Shown here piece after piece: positions 13,804 through 14,055 of a stretch of 14,055 nucleotides of DNA. Origin of the DNA: JAGMXM01 sp964458325 (GTDB lineage Bacteria > Verrucomicrobiota > Verrucomicrobiia > Limisphaerales > UBA1319); NCBI GenBank assembly GCA_964458325.1, contig CAYWIM010000104.1, positions 1 through 14,055 on the forward strand. Reading direction: 5' to 3'. Position 1 is the first letter of the stretch, and every line of letters starts with the position of its first letter. Under the pieces are notes generated by a model, which ran no database searches, was not told where the DNA came from, and saw only the letters and a list, made by a program, of their open reading frames with translations. Made by a program: the position numbers and the translations under genes.

Positions 13804-14055
13804 AAGCGGCCATTTAACGGCAAACCGACGATCGAGCGCAATCCTTGGTTTGACGCCGTTTTGCGCTTGTTTCGGATGCCGTCTGTGATTACCCCTACAG
13901 GCTGATTTTGAAGGGAAAAGGGATGACTGTGCGGAGGATCTCGAGGCTGGGGGAGCCGGGTGGCGAGCTGGCTTTGTTGCTCCTCGCTCACAGACCGCGT
14001 GGGTATGCTCGCTCGTCGCGCCTTGCCAGCCCGCCCAATCCCCTCCAGCAAAATC
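13804..14055. other. Upstream region of the phosphonate operon
   Basis: 252 nt with no convincing gene; small open frames here resemble no protein. On the minus strand, TTGCGC and TTAAAT with an 18-nt spacer lie just before the GTG start, but they match the consensus too poorly to call. GGCT (13945-13948) faces AGCC (13954-13957) around five G, a small hairpin. The repeat-like segment listed separately lies at 13979-14004. The window ends here, so any further operon promoter or upstream gene may be beyond it. Confidence 0.5.
13979..14004 (-). repeat. Possible dispersed PVC intergenic repeat segment
   Basis: On the minus strand this reads ACCCACGCGGTCTGTGAGCG followed by AGGAGC. When translated it gives the PTRSVSEE wording that I recall in many spurious short proteins of planctomycete and verrucomicrobial genomes. 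Only one copy is present in this window, so the assignment rests on memory. Confidence 0.35.

Noticed and set aside
13811..13840. A possible minus-strand promoter (TTGCGC, 18 nt, TTAAAT) before pepM
   Set aside because: Only 3 and 4 of 6 consensus positions match, and the -10 would lie about 10 nt from the start codon. Too weak to call.
12196..13905. A 569-codon open frame on the plus strand opposite the PEP mutase gene
   Set aside because: It lies opposite a gene with clear motifs on the minus strand; its protein is Gly/Val/Asp-rich without recognisable motifs, as expected from high-GC antisense reading.

Overview
This is a GC-rich, densely coded bacterial chromosome segment with nine protein genes. 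The best guess for the source is Verrucomicrobiota (a Limisphaerales/Pedosphaera-like lineage) or a close PVC relative. Reasons: the first protein ends in the FYRVR-type C-terminal tail common in secreted verrucomicrobial proteins; several genes lack Shine-Dalgarno sites; and the non-coding gaps hold G+C-rich palindromic elements resembling, from memory, dispersed repeats of these genomes. This is inference; there is no rRNA or marker gene here.

Layout: 1-209 is non-coding, with a hairpin element. The plus strand then carries five genes: a secreted multidomain protein (210-2888: serine beta-lactamase-fold domain, PKD-like domain, glycosidase-like barrel, tail domain); an FAD-dependent oxidoreductase with an N-terminal Arg-Arg export-like leader (2935-4305); a membrane iron-sulfur protein joining a NapH-like half to a NapG-like ferredoxin half (4322-5599); metF (5711-6637), preceded by a candidate SAM-I/SAM-IV-type riboswitch (about 5584-5684); and a malic enzyme (6801-8459). 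A convergent junction (8460-8601) holds a strong imperfect palindrome. The minus strand carries an alpha-oxoamine synthase-family PLP enzyme (9702-8602) with its own good sigma70-like promoter, and a three-gene phosphonate operon.

The operon is read from right to left. The first gene (13803-12187) encodes PEP mutase fused to a nucleotidyltransferase. The second (12190-10997) is phosphonopyruvate decarboxylase, joined by an ATGA overlap. The third (11042-9891) is 2-aminoethylphosphonate transaminase, with a 46-nt overlap. Together they predict PEP -> phosphonopyruvate -> phosphonoacetaldehyde -> 2-aminoethylphosphonate (AEP), with the fused nucleotidyltransferase probably making CMP-AEP for transfer to a lipid or glycan. 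The transferase that would use it is not in the window. The neighbouring alpha-oxoamine synthase raises a testable but unproven link to phosphono-sphingolipids.

The two most interesting signals are the nucleotidyl-activating phosphonate operon and the divergent SAM-riboswitch-like leader of metF. No CRISPR array, tRNA, rRNA, transposase or prophage gene was seen.
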